Shown here: one piece after another, positions 1 to 10,677 of the stretch
Position numbering within the stretch: the first letter of the stretch is position 1
Layout of the letters: every line of letters begins with the position of its first letter
Assembly (NCBI RefSeq): GCF_023856365.1
Contig: NC_064544.1
Coordinates: forward strand, 24,838,399-24,902,398
Direction of reading: 5' to 3'
From: Brienomyrus brachyistius
Lineage: Eukaryota; Chordata; Actinopteri; Osteoglossiformes; Mormyridae
Length of the DNA: 64,000 nucleotides
Translations under genes and position numbers: made by a program
Notes under the pieces: generated by a model
Told to the model about the DNA's origin: nothing
What the model saw: only the letters and a program-made list of their open reading frames with translations
The model's database searches: none

Positions 1-29
1 GGCAACAGTGCTAACCACCATGCCACCCC
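1..29 (-). mobile_element. V-SINE head fragment cut by window edge
   Basis: The first 29 bases match, in reverse, the tRNA-like 5' head shared by the complete SINEs at 14845-15204 and 58749-59106 (the 'gtgctaaccac..catgccacccc' end). The rest of the copy lies outside the window. Confidence 0.75.
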
Positions 30-762
30 GCATTATTATTTTTTAAAAATACAAATGATATTGAATTAATTTATTCCACGCAAGCTTGTCACAATGTTTT
101 TGATTATCTTTTACAGTTTTCATATGACTGGAGTTTTTTTAACAAATAAAAAATGTTATGTGTTCTCTGGATGAAATTGAAATTCAGAAATGTAAAAAAA
201 ATAAAATAAAATAAACTGATTTGAAGACAAGAAATGTGGGTATTTATTTGTGTAGCTGGAAAAAATGATCACCAATCACAGACCAGGGCCAGATGAGCCC
301 CAGATGTAAAGTTTGAGTCACGGATCTGGGCCAGATCCACACCATATATGGCAGCATTAATAACTGTATTGCGCCAGTACTGGCCAGGGTCTGTTCCTGA
401 TCCCCAATCCAAATCCGTACCGGTATTGGGCCGTTGGAAAGAAAGACCCGTTTTGCGGATCTGCACCAAATTCTATCCAATATCTGGCTCAGTTCTGGCA
501 CAGACACCTTTTGCTGTCTGGGAAAGGTCTTTGTACTTGTTCTGTTACCCATTTAAATTGATTACACACTTTTGTGATCATTAGTGGTTGATATAGTGTA
601 AATGCTCTGCATCACCAGCTTGGACACAGAGGCTACAGTACACTACACAATGCCATGATTCCAACCTATCCCCAGCACCTTTGGAAATTACAATTCTGTG
701 CTAAGACAAAGGGCTAGGATCATATATGCAAAGAGAGATTCGGGGTGTGATACATTAGTATA
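30..762. other. Unassigned AT-rich DNA with 'ggccagatc'-type repeats
   Basis: No gene recognised. The part from about 280 to 540 contains several degenerate copies of a 'gggccagatc / ctggccagg' motif on both strands, which suggests a decayed dispersed repeat. The short reading frames here have no recognisable domain. Confidence 0.4.
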
Positions 763-1129
763 CAGTAAGCCCTCATGCATTTGCACGAACCAAACTTATT
801 TGCATCCGTGATTTTTTCGCACATCTGCGAAATCCTCGAGAAACCCTACTTTTAAGTGTAAAATTGGCAAGAAAAATTTAGTTAATGAAGATTCTACTGT
901 GTTTATAGGGAAAGTTCAAGACATACAATATAAATCACTTACAAAAATCCCGTAAAAAAACATGGCTTTCTTATGGAAACGTTCCTTTTTATATATACAC
1001 ACTGTATTGTACCTTTACAAGATGCGAATCCCATTCGCAAAGTCTTTTCCCTTTAGAACTGTCATGACCTGCTCATCCGATCCTCTCGTGTGCCACACGC
1101 CCCTCAATTACCTCGTATGGAATCCTGGT

Positions 1130-1350
1130 GTTCCATGTTGTGTCGGCCCCTGGAGGATGGGCTCCCCCTTTGAGTCTGGTCCCTCCCAAGGTTTCTTCCT
1201 TCTTGGGAGTTTTTCCTTGCCACTGTCACCTTTGGCTTGCTCACTGGGGGCTTTGGGTGCGGATGCTGTAAAGCGCTTTGAGACAGTGTAATGTTGTGCT
1301 AATGCGCTATACAAAAATAAATATGTTGTTGTTGTCTAGTTGTTGTTAAT
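1130..1350 (+). mobile_element. 3' tail of a fish LINE with (GTT)n end
   Basis: It contains the block 'cccaaggtttcttcc...gggagtttttccttgcc' and the terminal 'gcgctatacaaaaataaa', then (TGT)n. This 3'-UTR type is shared by many fish non-LTR elements. No coding part is present. It lies inside the LTR remnant. Confidence 0.55.
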
Positions 1351-1434
1351 TAGTCCTGTATATTTAAGTCCGCATTCCAGTATGTTTTCCCATCTGGTCA
1401 TTGACGTTGTGTTGCAGTTATATGTTCCTGAGTT

Positions 1435-1740
1435 GGGGTGGCATGGTCATGCATTGGTTAGTATTGTTGCCTCACACTTCTGGGACCCTGGTTTGAGTCT
1501 CCGCCTGGGTTACATGTGTAACCCTGGGTTACAGTCCAAAGACACGCTGAGGCTAATTGGAGTTGCTAAATTGCCCGTAGGTGTGCATGTGTGAGTGAAT
1601 GGTGTGTGAGTGTACCCTGCGATGGGCTGGCCTCCCATCCTGGTTTGTTTCCTACCACGTGCCCATAGCTTCTGGGATAGGCTCCGGAACCCCCTGCGAC
1701 CCAGAAGGATAAGCAGTTTGGAAAATGGATGGATGGATGG
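1435..1740 (+). mobile_element. V-SINE, internally deleted
   Basis: The tRNA-derived head shows an A-box-like 'gcattggttagta' and a B-box-like 'ggtttgagtct'. It jumps directly to 'cagtccaaagacacgctgagg', omitting the conserved V-SINE centre, and ends in 'ggaaaatggatggatggatgg'. It sits in the decayed LTR. Confidence 0.8.
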
Positions 1741-2026
1741 GTTCCTTAGTGCTTTACAGTATTAAACCCCATGTTCACCTGACTCCTGTGTTGATTCCCT
1801 ACTCCGTGCCACAGCAATACATAATATTTTCACCATACTGCATAGCTAATTGATAATCATCATTATCTTAAATCAATATTCATCACTGGTGAGTACCCAT
1901 ACTACTGTTTTTTATTAAATATTTTTGTTTGTATATATTTTTTTCTTTCTCTTTTTCGTGGTTAGGGCACGCATAGTATTTTTAGAACTTATTTCTGTAC
2001 ATCTTTATGTCCGAGGTCTTACTGTA

Positions 2027-2677
2027 TAATGAAACTCATCTAAAGTAACATAGATACATAAGTTGTAATGAGGGTTAGAAATCGGGCTGTGAAACAGGGA
2101 ACAAAAACATGCAGAGTTTTTGAGGAGAGAAAAACTCCAATACTTACTGCCATACATTTACTTAGTAGGTAGTTCTGTGTAAGGTAAAACAGCAGAAAGG
2201 AGAGATCAGTCAGAGTGGTTGGGCAGGCTTATCACAGCCAGTCAGTTTTGAGCAACACTGGTATTAAACACATTGGCAGGAATCGAGCTTGGAGCTGTCA
2301 GATTCATGCTATGACTGTTCAGGCGCAGAGCTGAAGCTATGTCAACAGGAAGAGCACAAGGCCTTCCAAGTAGCTCAACTCCACATCCAAATTACGCTAC
2401 AGAGGCAAGAAACAAATTAGACATAAATTTAAAAGTAAGAACAAGAGAGACGTAACATACATGCATGATTTAGTGGTATTAATATGATGGATACACGCCA
2501 CACTGTATGATTTTACAAAGCAATAAGGGATGGCATTCTGAGACTTAAGGTAATGGTAAGAGTGAGAGACAGTATACAAACTACACTAATTAAAAGTAAC
2601 ACAAAAAGAGAGACATAGCACATAAACATGATTAATGGTAATAGGACAGGTACTACATACAGTACAATCTGTTGTTG
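2027..2677. other. No feature recognised
   Basis: About 650 bp of ordinary AT-rich sequence with short frames only. Nothing supports a gene. Confidence 0.5.
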
Positions 2678-3023
2678 TGTCCTGAACACGCACAGTCTAA
2701 GGTGGGAGTTGTAGAAAACAAAGGAGGCTTTATTGGAATTTAAACAGTAGCTCAAAAACAAAACAGACCATGTGGGGCCAGAAAACAGGGATACCACAAC
2801 AGGAAGACTCAAGCTTGCACACATATCTGACATCAATGACAGGACTGGTAAGCACAGGCCTGGGAAGCACTTTAATATACCACTGATAAGGGAGCAAACG
2901 ATAGGCAGCTGGATAGAGTCACATGAGGGTGGAAACAAGTGGCAAGACATACACTGAACAGGCGTGGCTTGCTAGGGCCACACTATGAAGAGAATGAGAG
3001 GGGCAGGAAGGCAGGGCATGACA
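2678..3023 (-). mobile_element. Solo LTR related to the TGTCATGCCC family
   Basis: Read on the minus strand it starts TGTCATGCCCTGCC at 3023, carries 'gccacgcc' and 'cctgtcattgatg' (the block that acts as putative transcript start in the 18-kb element), then an AATAAA, and ends near GGACA at 2678. The reading frames over this interval are incidental. No 5-bp target duplication was found at these ends, so the boundaries may be off by a few bases. Confidence 0.55.
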
Positions 3024-3499
3024 TCCACATGATTTTAGTTAGCAATAACAGACAAATGAAATTCTGTTATTTAAAGGTAACAGTACAGTATACACAGTGC
3101 ATGTGTATACAATGCATTTAAGGTAACACAAACAGACACGGTGTACACAGATAACTTAAAGGTAATAATAAGATGTATACAACAAAAACTACATGGCTTT
3201 TTGATCAGTGAATAAGATACACAACACATGGTATATATAATGATGAAATATGCCGGGGTGGGGGAGGGGGGTACTTATCTGGATATGCCAGACAGCTAGT
3301 CCAGCCCTGGCAGACTCTGTTACCCAAACAACATACCAGTGAACAAGCGGGGTCAGCCCCTCCAAGAGGCAAATATGCTTAAAGGCCTCATTCAAGGGCT
3401 CAATGTGACATCACTCTGCCAATCACAAGATCAAAACCTGTGACCTTCCAGTCCTGGGCACAGAGTCCGAACCCTCTGAATCACAGATCTCCCCAGAAG
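3024..3499. other. No feature recognised
   Basis: AT-rich sequence with short 'ggtaacacaaacagaca'-like internal repetition near 3070-3170. No gene is supported. Confidence 0.45.
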
Positions 3500-3755
3500 G
3501 CAATGTATATTCATTTTCTTTACTGCTTATCCTATTCAGGATTGTTTCTCCAGGATACAATGGGCACAAGGCAGGGAATGACTCTTGGTGGAATTCCAAT
3601 GCACTGCAGGGTACATACACCATTCACACCTATGGACAATTTGGTGTTAACCCTATTTGGTATTAATTAACCTCGGCAGGTTTTTGGATTATGTGAGGAA
3701 ACTGGAGAGCCCAGAAGAAACCCCACAATGGCATAGGGAATACATGGAAAATAAA
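3500..3755 (-). mobile_element. Degenerate V-SINE body
   Basis: It keeps, in order, 'tgcttatcctattcagg', 'atgggcacaaggcaggga', 'caccattcacacctatgg', 'gtttttggatt' and 'agaaaccccacaatggcat', the body of the V-SINE on the minus strand. The tRNA head is missing. Confidence 0.65.
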
Positions 3756-5418
3756 ATATTATTTGCTTCAACTTTAATTTCACAAGATGGAACATGCTTG
3801 GTACTTGGAGAGGGGTAGTGTAGTGTAAAAACAATTGCGCTCCAAAACCTAGCACTGATCCTAGTGCTTTAGTAAGGTCTCACCATCACACTATTTGATT
3901 GTGTCAGGAACCGACAAAATAAGAAAGAAAAAAGAATAGTTGCATAAAACTCGAGAGTAGTTTAGAGAAGCTGCTGTGGGTTCTAAGCATGGATCAGTGT
4001 GATGGTATGTCTTTTGGAGACCTTTACAGAGATTTACAGTTCCCTCTGACCTGCTGGTCCGTTACAGTCTTGAGCTCCATGTGATGAACTGGTCTTTGAG
4101 CACTGGGCACTTTTATGGCATTAACAGATATTGAAAAAATAGTAATAGAGGTTAGCGAACAATCTGGTATTTTCACTGAAGAAACTTTGGCATGAGTGCA
4201 ATTGGAAGAGCTTTCCTGGGGCTTGAACTGGAAACATTTTGGCCGCCATTATTGAAACCAGCCATGCCGGCCATTTAAGTTCAAGAAATTCATATGTTTT
4301 AGGCTATTTGCTCCAGTTCACACAGTTGGCTTAGATCTACTTTATCTGGCTCATAGCCATAAACAGAAACAGTGTCGCATTAGCGATTTTCATGAATAGA
4401 TGGCCACAGGGTGCAGGCCAAGGAGAAGCTGAACAATAATACAATGTTTTTTTTTTTGCCTAGCACTTGGCATTTGTAAACACAGCACTTTCTGAGGTGT
4501 CATTTTGACTGAATTTATTGTAGAAAAGGCAAACAATAACATCTCAATAATTTTTCTGTCACAGTGAGGTGACTTGGTTATTAATTGGATTCATCTTCCT
4601 CTCCTGCTGAAAGTCATTAATATTGATATGGAACGTTTTTCTCTTACTTAAAATGGCATATAATTTCAGCAAAATGACTACCTGGAGGGGTGAGTTGTAA
4701 GCTCACAGGAAGAGAGTAATTAACAAGATCTGACACATCACCTTACTTGCACATTTCACCTCACATGCACATTTTAATTGCTAAAATGGCACTTCTGTTT
4801 CATGTGAAAAAGAAAGCATTGTCCCCTTTTTAGCATAGTTGAGTTTAGAGAACATGGAAAATTTCAATCTGAGATTGAAAACCCTTAAAAAATTAGAATA
4901 AGGAGTGTTTTTTAATGGCAAACAAATATGTGACAATTGCCTGCTTAAGCCAAATGTTCTCCTCAGGTCCCCCTGTAATTCAGTATGCACCATGTTAACT
5001 GAAGGCTTCTTAGTCTGTTTCTTGCAAATGAGACCCTTATTTATTTGGAGACTTCATATAAATTAGACATTGATAATTAATAAAAAGCATAAAATAACTC
5101 ATTTGAAGGCCACACTGCATATGTTGAAGTAGGAAAGCAAATGTACAGTATTAACGAAATCTGAGAAACAGAATTAGTTAATTACAGTAAAAGGTTTTCT
5201 TTTTTAACACATTTTTGCATATAGAATGGTATTAATCAATTGTTTCCTGTACATAGAAATGTGTATATATTTATAAATATCTCCAACCATGCATGTGCTC
5301 CAAACCATAGTAGTAGAGAAACGTAAATGAATCATACCGATTGGCACATAGGATACTCACAAACTCCCACTAAATTATCAGCTTTGATAGACAAATACAA
5401 TGTTTTAGGGAGGTTCAT
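3756..5418. other. Long stretch without recognised feature
   Basis: About 1.66 kb of AT-rich DNA. The longest open frames are about 70 residues with no domain, signal or repeat. I see nothing defensible here. Confidence 0.5.
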
Positions 5419-5745
5419 ATGGATGGTATGGTGGGACAGTGGTTAGCATTGTTGCCTCCCACCTCTGAAACCACGGTTCAAGTCTGCACCATGACTCTGT
5501 TTGTGCGGCACTTGCATGTTCTCTTTGTGTCATCATGGGGTTTCCTCTGGGTATTCCAGTTTCCCCTCACAGTCCAAAAATATGCTGAGGTTATTTGGAG
5601 TTGTAACATTTTCTATTTATATGAGGGTGCTCTGCAATGGGTTGGTGACCCTCCTGTGTTGTTCCCTGCCTTGTGCCCATCTAAGATAGGCTCTGTGTAG
5701 AATGCCCCACAACCCTGAATAGGATAAGTGGTTACAGAAAATGAA
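5419..5745 (+). mobile_element. Degenerate V-SINE, near full length
   Basis: The head 'gacagtggttagcattgttgcc' and B-box 'ggttcaagtct' are followed by the V-SINE centre 'cttgcatgttctctttg' and 'ggtattccagtttcccc', then 'cagtccaaaaatatgctgag' and the 3' 'ggataagtggtt'. Many substitutions indicate an old copy. It is one of only two plus-strand copies in the window. Confidence 0.75.
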
Positions 5746-6145
5746 CAGTTTTGTTGACACAAAGTACGTGCAGATAGGTCATGAAAATGAATCATTCCAA
5801 AATCATATAAGATCCCTGCTCAAAGAAATAATGTATCACTGTCACTACTTATTTGCTTTAGATGACAACATTCACTACTTGGCTTACTGTATTGTACAAC
5901 ATAGGTCTACTTTATTTGCTGCAGTCAGTGAAATGCAACCACAGAAGTATCTTACCTATTTCTGATAGCCCACCTGCACTGTCCGTGTCACCATCTGGAA
6001 TGATTCCTGTTTGGGATGTTTTGCCTATGATGGCAGCTATTTTACCATACAGAGGTGAGTCTGATGTGGTACTTAAACCACCTTCTGTGGTACAGATGTG
6101 GGATTTGTGAGCTGCAATGCTTTTTTTGTGGCCGTTCTCATTACA
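5746..6145. other. No feature recognised
   Basis: Short frames only, with no repeat family that I recognise. Confidence 0.4.
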
Positions 6146-6500
6146 GGTGACAGGGTGTCAGGGTGTATCCCTGTCACCCTTGTCATGTTACTGTTTGGAC
6201 AGTAGATGTCACGGGCCATTCTGTATTTTCTCACAAGATTTTCTTGTCTCCAGCTTTGTGTTAATCATTCACACCTGTCTCTTGTTGATTACGTATCTGT
6301 GTATATAGGTGCCTGCCTTTGCCCTGTTCTTCATTTCAGTCATTATAACTGTTCTGAAGGTTAAACGTGCTTATTGTAGTTCTAATTCCTGCCATGTTCC
6401 CTGCGTATCAGTTCATCCCAGTTCTGCCTTCTCTTTGCCTTCCGTTTGACACTTTGTAGTCCTTTTATTTTCATTATAGTCTATTTTGATTTGACCAACG
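6146..6500 (+). mobile_element. LTR-like block, decayed
   Basis: It resembles the LTRs elsewhere in composition and order: a TGTCA-rich start, pyrimidine-rich sequence, a TATA-like 'gtatatagg', 'cagtcattat' about 35 bp later, then T/C-rich sequence. No paired LTR or target duplication is visible, so this is a weak call. Confidence 0.3.
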
Positions 6501-6989
6501 TTAGAACCACCGATTCCCACTCCAATGAACTCCTTTAACCGCCAGGCAAGATAAACTTCAGCATATGCAGCCCGTTTGTTTGTGCTAATGTGCTGTTAGT
6601 GTTGATAACAGCAACAAAGTTAATACTCTTAACCAAAAAGCCATACTCTTCCTAATAGAGTGGTTGCTCTGTAAAGCTGAAAAGTTTTTAAACGCAGAAT
6701 GTATTATGTAAAATGTTGGATAAATAGACGTTGTTTATTCGTAATTTCATGTTCCACTTTTTAACAACTGTATAAAATAATTTTATTTTTAATACAAATA
6801 AACTCAGATGAAACGAAAAATGGCTGGTTTCAGGGTTTGCTAACTTTCACACATCTGGCATAACACTGACACTTTCAGACTCTCCCACTCACGCAGGAAA
6901 TCTTATGGCAAATCTATATTATTTCATTATAAACCTAAAATTAGCTACATGAAAAGCATTAGTGTAGATTGCAAACCTTACAGACTATT
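6501..6989. other. No feature recognised
   Basis: AT-rich DNA up to the left end of the Tc1 remnant. Nothing supported. Confidence 0.4.
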
Positions 6990-7902
6990 TACAGTGCCCT
7001 CCACAAATATCCAAAACCACCATCAGATATTACCTTGTGCTAACAGATTATTTGCAAGGTATGCCAGAAAATAGCCTTTTCTGCCAGTTAAACACAAATG
7101 TAAGTACCTGGGGCCTCATGTATAAACGGTGCGTACGCATGAAACTGTAAATTTCCACGCTCATGTTGAGATGTATAAAAACAAAACTTGGAGTACTGCT
7201 ATGCACATTCTCACTGCAGCTGCAGACATGGTGTACGCACGTTACTGCTCGGTTTTGTAAATGGACGGCACCCAGTGGCACGTCATTGGTACTGTGATTT
7301 CCCTTTTTAAACTCACAATCATTACCCTGACTTTATTCAATAAACCGATATTAATTGTATGTTGTTTACAAATGTACAGAACATGATTTTTAATCACTCT
7401 GTAACAATAAAACGATGTAGAAAATGACCAAGCTATTACAACTACCATGGCAGCCTTTGCGTTATTGGAAGACAGCTTATGGAAGAATTAGAAGAGAGCA
7501 CGTATTCAGGGATCATAGTAATTTCTTGGCCTATAATGATGACTGCCTTCTAAGTCAATTTAGATTTCCAAGAGCAATCCTTTTGCTGCTGTGTGCTAAA
7601 CTGGGGTCAGTATTACAAAGGCAGACGATGAGGAGTTGCGCCATACCTGTTCCTTTACAAGTTCTGTCCACTCTCGGGTTCTTAGCCACAAGTGATTTTC
7701 AGCGAGAACTTGCGGACTGATCGGGTATTTCTCAGTCAACACCAAGTCGCGCCATGCCAGTTGTATGGGACAGCATAATCCGCTTGTCACCCAGATATAT
7801 AAAATTTTCTTAAACTGTGGTTGAAAAGGCAAACATTAAAGTGCAATTTGCTGCGATGTCCGGTTTTCCCAATTTAAGCAGAGCTGTCGATTGCACGCAT
7901 AT

Positions 7903-9130
7903 CAATCAATCAATCAATCAATGGAAACCCTTTATTGCTGATGCAATATACCTTGGCACCAGGCACAAGTACCGGTGAAGAGTAGGCCATCAACCGACCT
8001 TACATATACACAGACATCACAGTAGGGAGAAGACCGGCCGGGAGACAGGGGAAGTGAGAAGAATAGAAACAAGATAACATGGTGGGAGAGGAGGAGAATA
8101 AAAAAACACCCCCCAGAATGCACTCCAGTAGGGAGTACATTGTGGGAACCGAAAAAAACACCTCAGCAACATAAGCACATGGGCACTACACCTTACATAA
8201 AAAAGACACGACTTGCAACGGGTAGCGGAAAGGGGGTGTGGAGGTGACCCAGCAGAGACAGACAGCCATCCGGTCCTGCTGCCATAGAAACGGCGCTGGT
8301 CAGACCCGCCTGTTCACGCTGGGGGTATGAAGCGGCGGAGGCGTGGGATGGGGTGAGGGTAAGTCCTTGGGATTGGGGGAGAGGAATGCAAGAGAGACTC
8401 ACTGCCTTGTTCTTCTGGGGGAGTTGTTAGTTCCAGCAGCAGCCTTGGCCAAGGCCAGTGCTGATATGGGGGAGCCAAATACTTGATAGAATAAGGTTGT
8501 TTGGGTTTCCATGCGGGGAGCTGAAATTTCCAGCTCCTCTAATGTCCACGCTGATCTCCGCCATCCAATAATTTTTGCAAAGCTGTTAGCTTCTCCACGA
8601 TGTTATCCAGTTTGCGATCCATTTGCACAGTCTGAGTGCTAACAGCTCTGCCCACTCCATCAATCATTCCGGCCAGCCTAGTGGGGCTTTGAGAGGCTGT
8701 CACCGTCTTCTTCAATCTTTGATAAACCACGGCAATGCCTAATCCAATCAGCATAATACCTGTAATCATGGTTCCGAATAAGTAAATGTCTTCAATGTCC
8801 TCCACGGAAAGAGCTGCCAGGCACACGACCCTCCACCGCTCCCATCCGTCCATCGTGTAGCCAGCTGCGTACGTTCCTGCAGGACAGTCAGGTTCCCCCG
8901 ACCCTAGGCTTCTCGTCGAGAAGATGGTGTCAATTGCGTTGAGAGACCAGCTGATCAAATCCATAATTTTTCGTAGTTTGGAGAGCAGGGCTGAGAGAGT
9001 CTCTTCACAGACACAGTGTAAGACAGTAGACTAGACGAGACTAGACGAGACGAGAGTAGCGAAGCAGGGAAGATAAGGGGAGGGAGAGGGTAAGAAGTGC
9101 GACCGCCTCCGTTGAGAGCCAAACGAGAAT
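7903..9130 (-). mobile_element. Retroelement encoding a small membrane protein, copy 1
   Basis: A 1228-bp unit on the minus strand lies exactly between two abutting pieces of the Harbinger transposase reading frame, so both edges are known to within 1-3 bp. Its 5' leader (about 166 nt) contains the tandem 'ctcgtctagtctcgtctag'. A 141-aa ORF follows, then a roughly 610-nt 3' region ending in CAATAAAGGGTTTCC and five TTGA units (the CAAT run at 7903-7922). A terminal polyadenylation signal plus a short microsatellite tail instead of poly(A) is typical of RTE/CR1/L2-type target-primed retrotransposition. It encodes no RT or endonuclease. The duplication, if any, is only about 2-3 bp (TAT). I know no named family with this ORF. 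Confidence 0.7.
8539..8964 (-). CDS. 141-aa predicted single-pass membrane protein of the retroelement
   Basis: Intact ORF starting 166 nt from the element's 5' edge. Residues 1-25 are moderately amphipathic, with no clear cleavable signal. Residues 26-50 hold two cysteines (27, 48) and a Trp/Arg patch (WERWR). A strong hydrophobic stretch (about 61-81, YLFGTMITGIMLIGLGIAVV) is followed by RLKK, so a Cys-bearing N-terminal domain outside and a cytoplasmic C-terminus would fit the positive-inside rule. Residues 107-134 have heptad-like spacing (VSTQTV..LDNIVEKLTALQKLL), a likely coiled coil for oligomerisation. No catalytic motif is visible. A second copy (35809-36039) preserves the last 76 residues. 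The function is unknown; a viral-type small envelope or viroporin-like role, or a host-derived membrane protein, are both only guesses. Confidence 0.6.
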   Translation of the reverse strand: MDLISWSLNAIDTIFSTRSLGSGEPDCPAGTYAAGYTMDGWERWRVVCLAALSVEDIEDIYLFGTMITGIMLIGLGIAVVYQRLKKTVTASQSPTRLAGMIDGVGRAVSTQTVQMDRKLDNIVEKLTALQKLLDGGDQRGH

Positions 9131-9952
9131 TATTGCTATAAAGGCATCTTCAGAGAACGAATTTGCTCATGTAAATAGAAAGCACTTTCACTGTATTAAT
9201 GTACAAATTATGTACGATTCGAACATGCGTCTCATTAATGCATGGGCCTCATCGCCATTAAATCTGAGGGGGATGTGTCTGCCTCACATTTCATGATTAT
9301 TCGTTTGGATCCCCCCACATTTAACATAAAATTAGTTTTATGCCAGTGTGCCCCCCCACATTCAAAATGCTTCTGATGCTCCTAATGCATTAATGTTGTA
9401 GTTAGATGGCCTGGCTAAAAACATGATTCGTTCATTCTCAGAAACAGTAGTGTTGGAAACAAACTTGAAGATGGGGTGGTATGTGATAGCTGGCTTCTCG
9501 GTAAGAAGATTTTTCCCATTTTATAATTTAGCCCAATATTGTAAGCTTTGTTTGACAATTGCTTAGGGGACAGTGGGTACTCACTGAAATCGTGGCTTCT
9601 CAGGCCGCTCGCAAACACGCAGAATGAACAAGAGCGCCGTTATAATGATGCCCCCCATTCTCGGGCTCGCCCGGTGGCACAGCGTACTATAGGGCAGCTT
9701 AAAAACCGCTAGCGCTTCATGGACAAGACCAGTGGGGTGCCGCTATACAATCCGTAAAAAGTTTCGCATTGTACACGCATGTAGCGTGCTGCATAATCTG
9801 GCAGAAAATACTGGCTTGCCGGTATCTGAAGAGTTTAGGCAAGATGACCCTGACCCTGAGCGACAAAATTTTACGCCAGTTACAAATTCGTTTGAATGTA
9901 ATAGCAAGAATGTAAAACAGGGAACCAAACACCACATTTATTTTTTAACTAA

Positions 9953-10677
9953 TTATTTTAATGTGTTGTTAATATCACACAGTGTATCATTTCGATGTTT
10001 TAATTCATTGGCAACATCTCTTACAGCACGGACTATTGCATTTTGTGACTGCAGCACAGCTTCAGTTAGCACACAGGCGGATGGTCGCCCCCCGGTTTCC
10101 AAGGCACGGGAATGTGTGCAGTCAGCACCCAAAGATGTGCTCGGCACAGCAGCACCATCACCGCCTGTGTCATCCTCGGCACTGGGGGCACCTCTTGTAC
10201 TATTGTCTGTAAGAATAAACAAACAGAATAAACAAAAGTAACACCACATCTACGCCCTACTTGTTATTCATAAACATGAAAGTAATTCAAAGAAGGATGG
10301 TACGAGAAAAACTCACCCGGCTGACATCGGCATCCTCCTCAACCAATAAAAGTATCCCCCCAATTATCGTTGCTCAGAGGCTGTGAGACCGGGGATTCCT
10401 CTCCCTCCACCTTTGCTGTAAAGACTCTTATGGTGAGTGGCCACTTTTTCACATCGACTTTAATGTCCAACCACTTCTTTTTAATTTTGGCCACCGTTTT
10501 AGAAACAACACTTTTAACTGACTCCGCCACGCTCTGCCACTCTGTCAACTTTCGCTTATTGCTGATGCCACTACTTAAACCACCAAATAATATCACTTTT
10601 CTTTTCTCGATTTATGTTAATATGACCTCCACTTTGCACACACTGAAATGCTTCTTTTTCCCACGTGGTTTATCCAT
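9953..10677 (-). pseudogene. Harbinger Myb/SANT-like DNA-binding protein, two exons, one stop
   Basis: The partner gene of the Harbinger transposase; such proteins bind the transposon ends and carry the transposase into the nucleus. The start is ATG at 10677 (MDKPRGKKKHFS). Exon 1 (10677-10317) shows the Myb_DNA-bind_5 type signature FGGLSSGISNKRKLTEWQSV and VAKIKKKWLDIKV. A GT-AG intron fits 10316-10207 (donor GTGAGT, acceptor TTCTTACAG). Exon 2 (10206-9953) gives a Ser/Thr-rich linker and a helical tail, NAIVRAVRDVANELKHRNDTL, ending in TAA. One in-frame stop lies about 20 codons from the start (VEVILT*IEKRK), so it is broken by a single visible lesion, far less decayed than the transposase beside it. 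Confidence 0.75.

Larger units (their letters stand above)
1060..1815 (+). mobile_element. Decayed solo LTR of the 18-kb LTR family, itself interrupted
   Basis: It begins TGTCATGACC and continues with 'ctcgtgtgccacacgcccc', closely matching the LTRs at 18262 and 20700. It resumes at about 1360 with a TATTTAAG box and 'ggtcattgacg', and again after 1740 with 'tattaaacccc'. The order of blocks follows the young LTR. It is broken by a LINE tail and a V-SINE. The exact 3' end is not certain and I saw no target duplication. Confidence 0.6.
763..2024. mobile_element. Pogo/Tigger-like DNA transposon remnant, TA flanked
   Basis: The left end reads TA|CAGTAAGCCCTC (TA at 761-762). The right end reads GAGGTCTTACTG|TA (TA at 2025-2026). 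These are inverted ends of about 12 bp with one mismatch, bounded by the TA duplication of the Tc1/mariner superfamily. The CAGTAA..CCTC start resembles pogo-group termini. No transposase remains; most of the interior is later insertions (an LTR, a LINE tail, a V-SINE). Assignment to pogo rather than another TA-inserting group is inference. Confidence 0.6.
7447..9890 (+). pseudogene. Harbinger transposase (HARBI1-like) pseudogene
   Basis: DDE nuclease of the PIF/Harbinger superfamily, which in intact elements cuts and pastes the transposon in the nucleus. The likely start is ATG 7447 (MAAFALLED). A shift then moves the frame to the one reading REHVFRDHSNFL and FRFPRAILLLLCAKL, then LQVLSTLGFLATSDFQRELAD. 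Beyond this come 'GISQST' and 'SRAVDCTHI' remnants in a third frame. At codon 'CTHI' the gene is split by a retroelement (7903-9130) and resumes as 'AIKASSENEFAHVNRKHFHCINVQI'-like sequence from 9132. A GT-AG intron fits 9501-9566, joining WLLG to DSGYS. The C-terminal 'RARPVAQRTIGQLKNR' then hits a stop, and 'HACSVLHNLAE' lies in another frame. Several frameshifts and stops make it dead. Confidence 0.85.

Noticed and set aside
2513..2950. 145-aa hydrophobic minus-strand frame as a membrane protein
   Set aside because: It overlaps a solo LTR (2678-3023), has leucine/serine-rich low complexity from T/C-rich DNA, and no homologue is recognised.
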